Assembly: GCA_964461865.1 (NCBI GenBank) | Contig: CAYWVK010000036.1 | Location: forward strand, 1-5,830 | Length of the DNA stretch: 5,830 nt | Source: CAYWVK01 sp964461865 | Lineage (GTDB): Bacteria; Patescibacteriota; Microgenomatia; Levybacterales; UBA12049 | Direction of reading: 5' to 3' | In this document: positions 5,557 through 5,830 of the stretch, piece by piece | Layout: each line of letters starts with the position of its first letter | Numbering within the stretch: the first letter of the stretch is position 1 | Position numbers and translations under genes: made by a program | Notes under the pieces: generated by a model | Told to the model about the DNA's origin: nothing | Databases searched by the model: none | Seen by the model: the letters and a program-made list of their open reading frames with translations, nothing else

Positions 5557-5830
5557 ATGAAAATATTAGTGTATATTGTTTATATAATTATAAAAATCTT
5601 AATTGAGATTGGAGATTTCACGCTGTTTTTAGTTGATATTCCTGTTTCGTTGGCTAAATTTATCCTTAAAAAACTTCTAAAACTTATTAAGCTTATAACA
5701 AAATACTTCGTTATTTTAATAAAAAGGATTAGAAGATATTTTTATTTAATAAAAATATCAACAAGCGTCTTTTTTTTAAAAAGAAAAAGTAAAGTTAAAT
5801 TAAAAAAAACAAAAAAAGTAAAAACAAAAA
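5557..5830 (+). CDS. 5' fragment: hydrophobic and lysine-rich N-terminus, possibly a second penicillin-binding protein
   Basis: The frame is open from the ATG to the right edge, giving 91 residues with no stop. The first 20 residues are hydrophobic, followed by FTLFLVDIPVSLAKFI, then alternating hydrophobic and basic stretches (KKLLKLIKLITKYF, KRIRRYFYLIKI), then almost pure lysine with small residues from residue 75 (KRKSKVKLKKTKKVKTK). This resembles the long basic, membrane-proximal N-terminal extensions that I recall from class A penicillin-binding proteins of Microgenomates, and the gene follows such a protein in the same direction. No catalytic motif is in the window, so the identity is an inference; any membrane protein with a basic cytoplasmic segment would also fit. 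ATG is the first start after an in-frame stop at 5521-5523. AAAGG lies only 1 nt from it, too close for an ideal ribosome binding site. Confidence 0.6.
   Translation, partial: MKILVYIVYIIIKILIEIGDFTLFLVDIPVSLAKFILKKLLKLIKLITKYFVILIKRIRRYFYLIKISTSVFFLKRKSKVKLKKTKKVKTK

Noticed and set aside
1..5830. UGA recoded as glycine, as in Gracilibacteria and Absconditabacteria
   Set aside because: All long frames are intact with TGA treated as stop, conserved glycines are GGN, and the four stops are TAA or TAG, so there is no sign of recoding.
5760..5830. A-rich tract at the right edge as a non-coding repeat or assembly artefact
   Set aside because: It stays in frame with the upstream ATG and encodes a lysine-rich segment consistent with the preceding basic membrane-proximal region. 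It is not an exact tandem repeat.

Overview
This AT-rich bacterial window is almost fully coding. It holds four complete protein genes plus a gene fragment at each edge. The standard genetic code fits: all four stops are TAA or TAG, and glycine is encoded by GGN. The short spacers, the reduced phosphoglycerate kinase, the CvpA-CAP fusion and the lysine-rich membrane N-terminus at the right edge suggest a small-genome bacterium of the Candidate Phyla Radiation (Patescibacteria), perhaps Microgenomates. That placement is an inference from protein style, not from a marker gene.

Layout: the left 3.2 kb is transcribed leftwards. In transcription order it carries a CvpA-like membrane protein fused to a CAP (SCP/PR1-like, YkwD-type) domain, then phosphoglycerate kinase (pgk) with no gap after the preceding stop codon, then glyceraldehyde-3-phosphate dehydrogenase (gap) after 40 bp, then the first 19 codons of a further gene 9 bp on, possibly a P-loop nucleotide kinase. 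The right part is transcribed rightwards. It carries a complete class A penicillin-binding protein (glycosyltransferase plus transpeptidase), then a 107-bp spacer with a promoter-like sequence, then the start of a hydrophobic and strongly basic protein that resembles the N-terminus of a second membrane-anchored penicillin-binding protein.

The two arms diverge from a 67-bp intergenic region. Each arm has a good -10 hexamer placed exactly 7 nt before its ATG, and neither has a Shine-Dalgarno sequence, so both first genes probably give leaderless mRNAs. Their -35 regions fall on the same hexamer. The gap gene appears to have its own internal promoter of the same geometry. pgk, inside the operon, is preceded instead by AGGAG.

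Functionally the window joins cell-wall synthesis and envelope functions (penicillin-binding proteins, CvpA-CAP) with the triose-phosphate segment of glycolysis (gap, pgk). The most notable details are a GAPDH whose cofactor-selectivity positions look like those of NADP-using enzymes, a phosphoglycerate kinase missing about 50 residues of its nucleotide-binding domain, the CvpA-CAP architecture at the head of a glycolytic operon, and the recurrent leaderless promoter layout. I saw no mobile element, CRISPR array, tRNA or rRNA.
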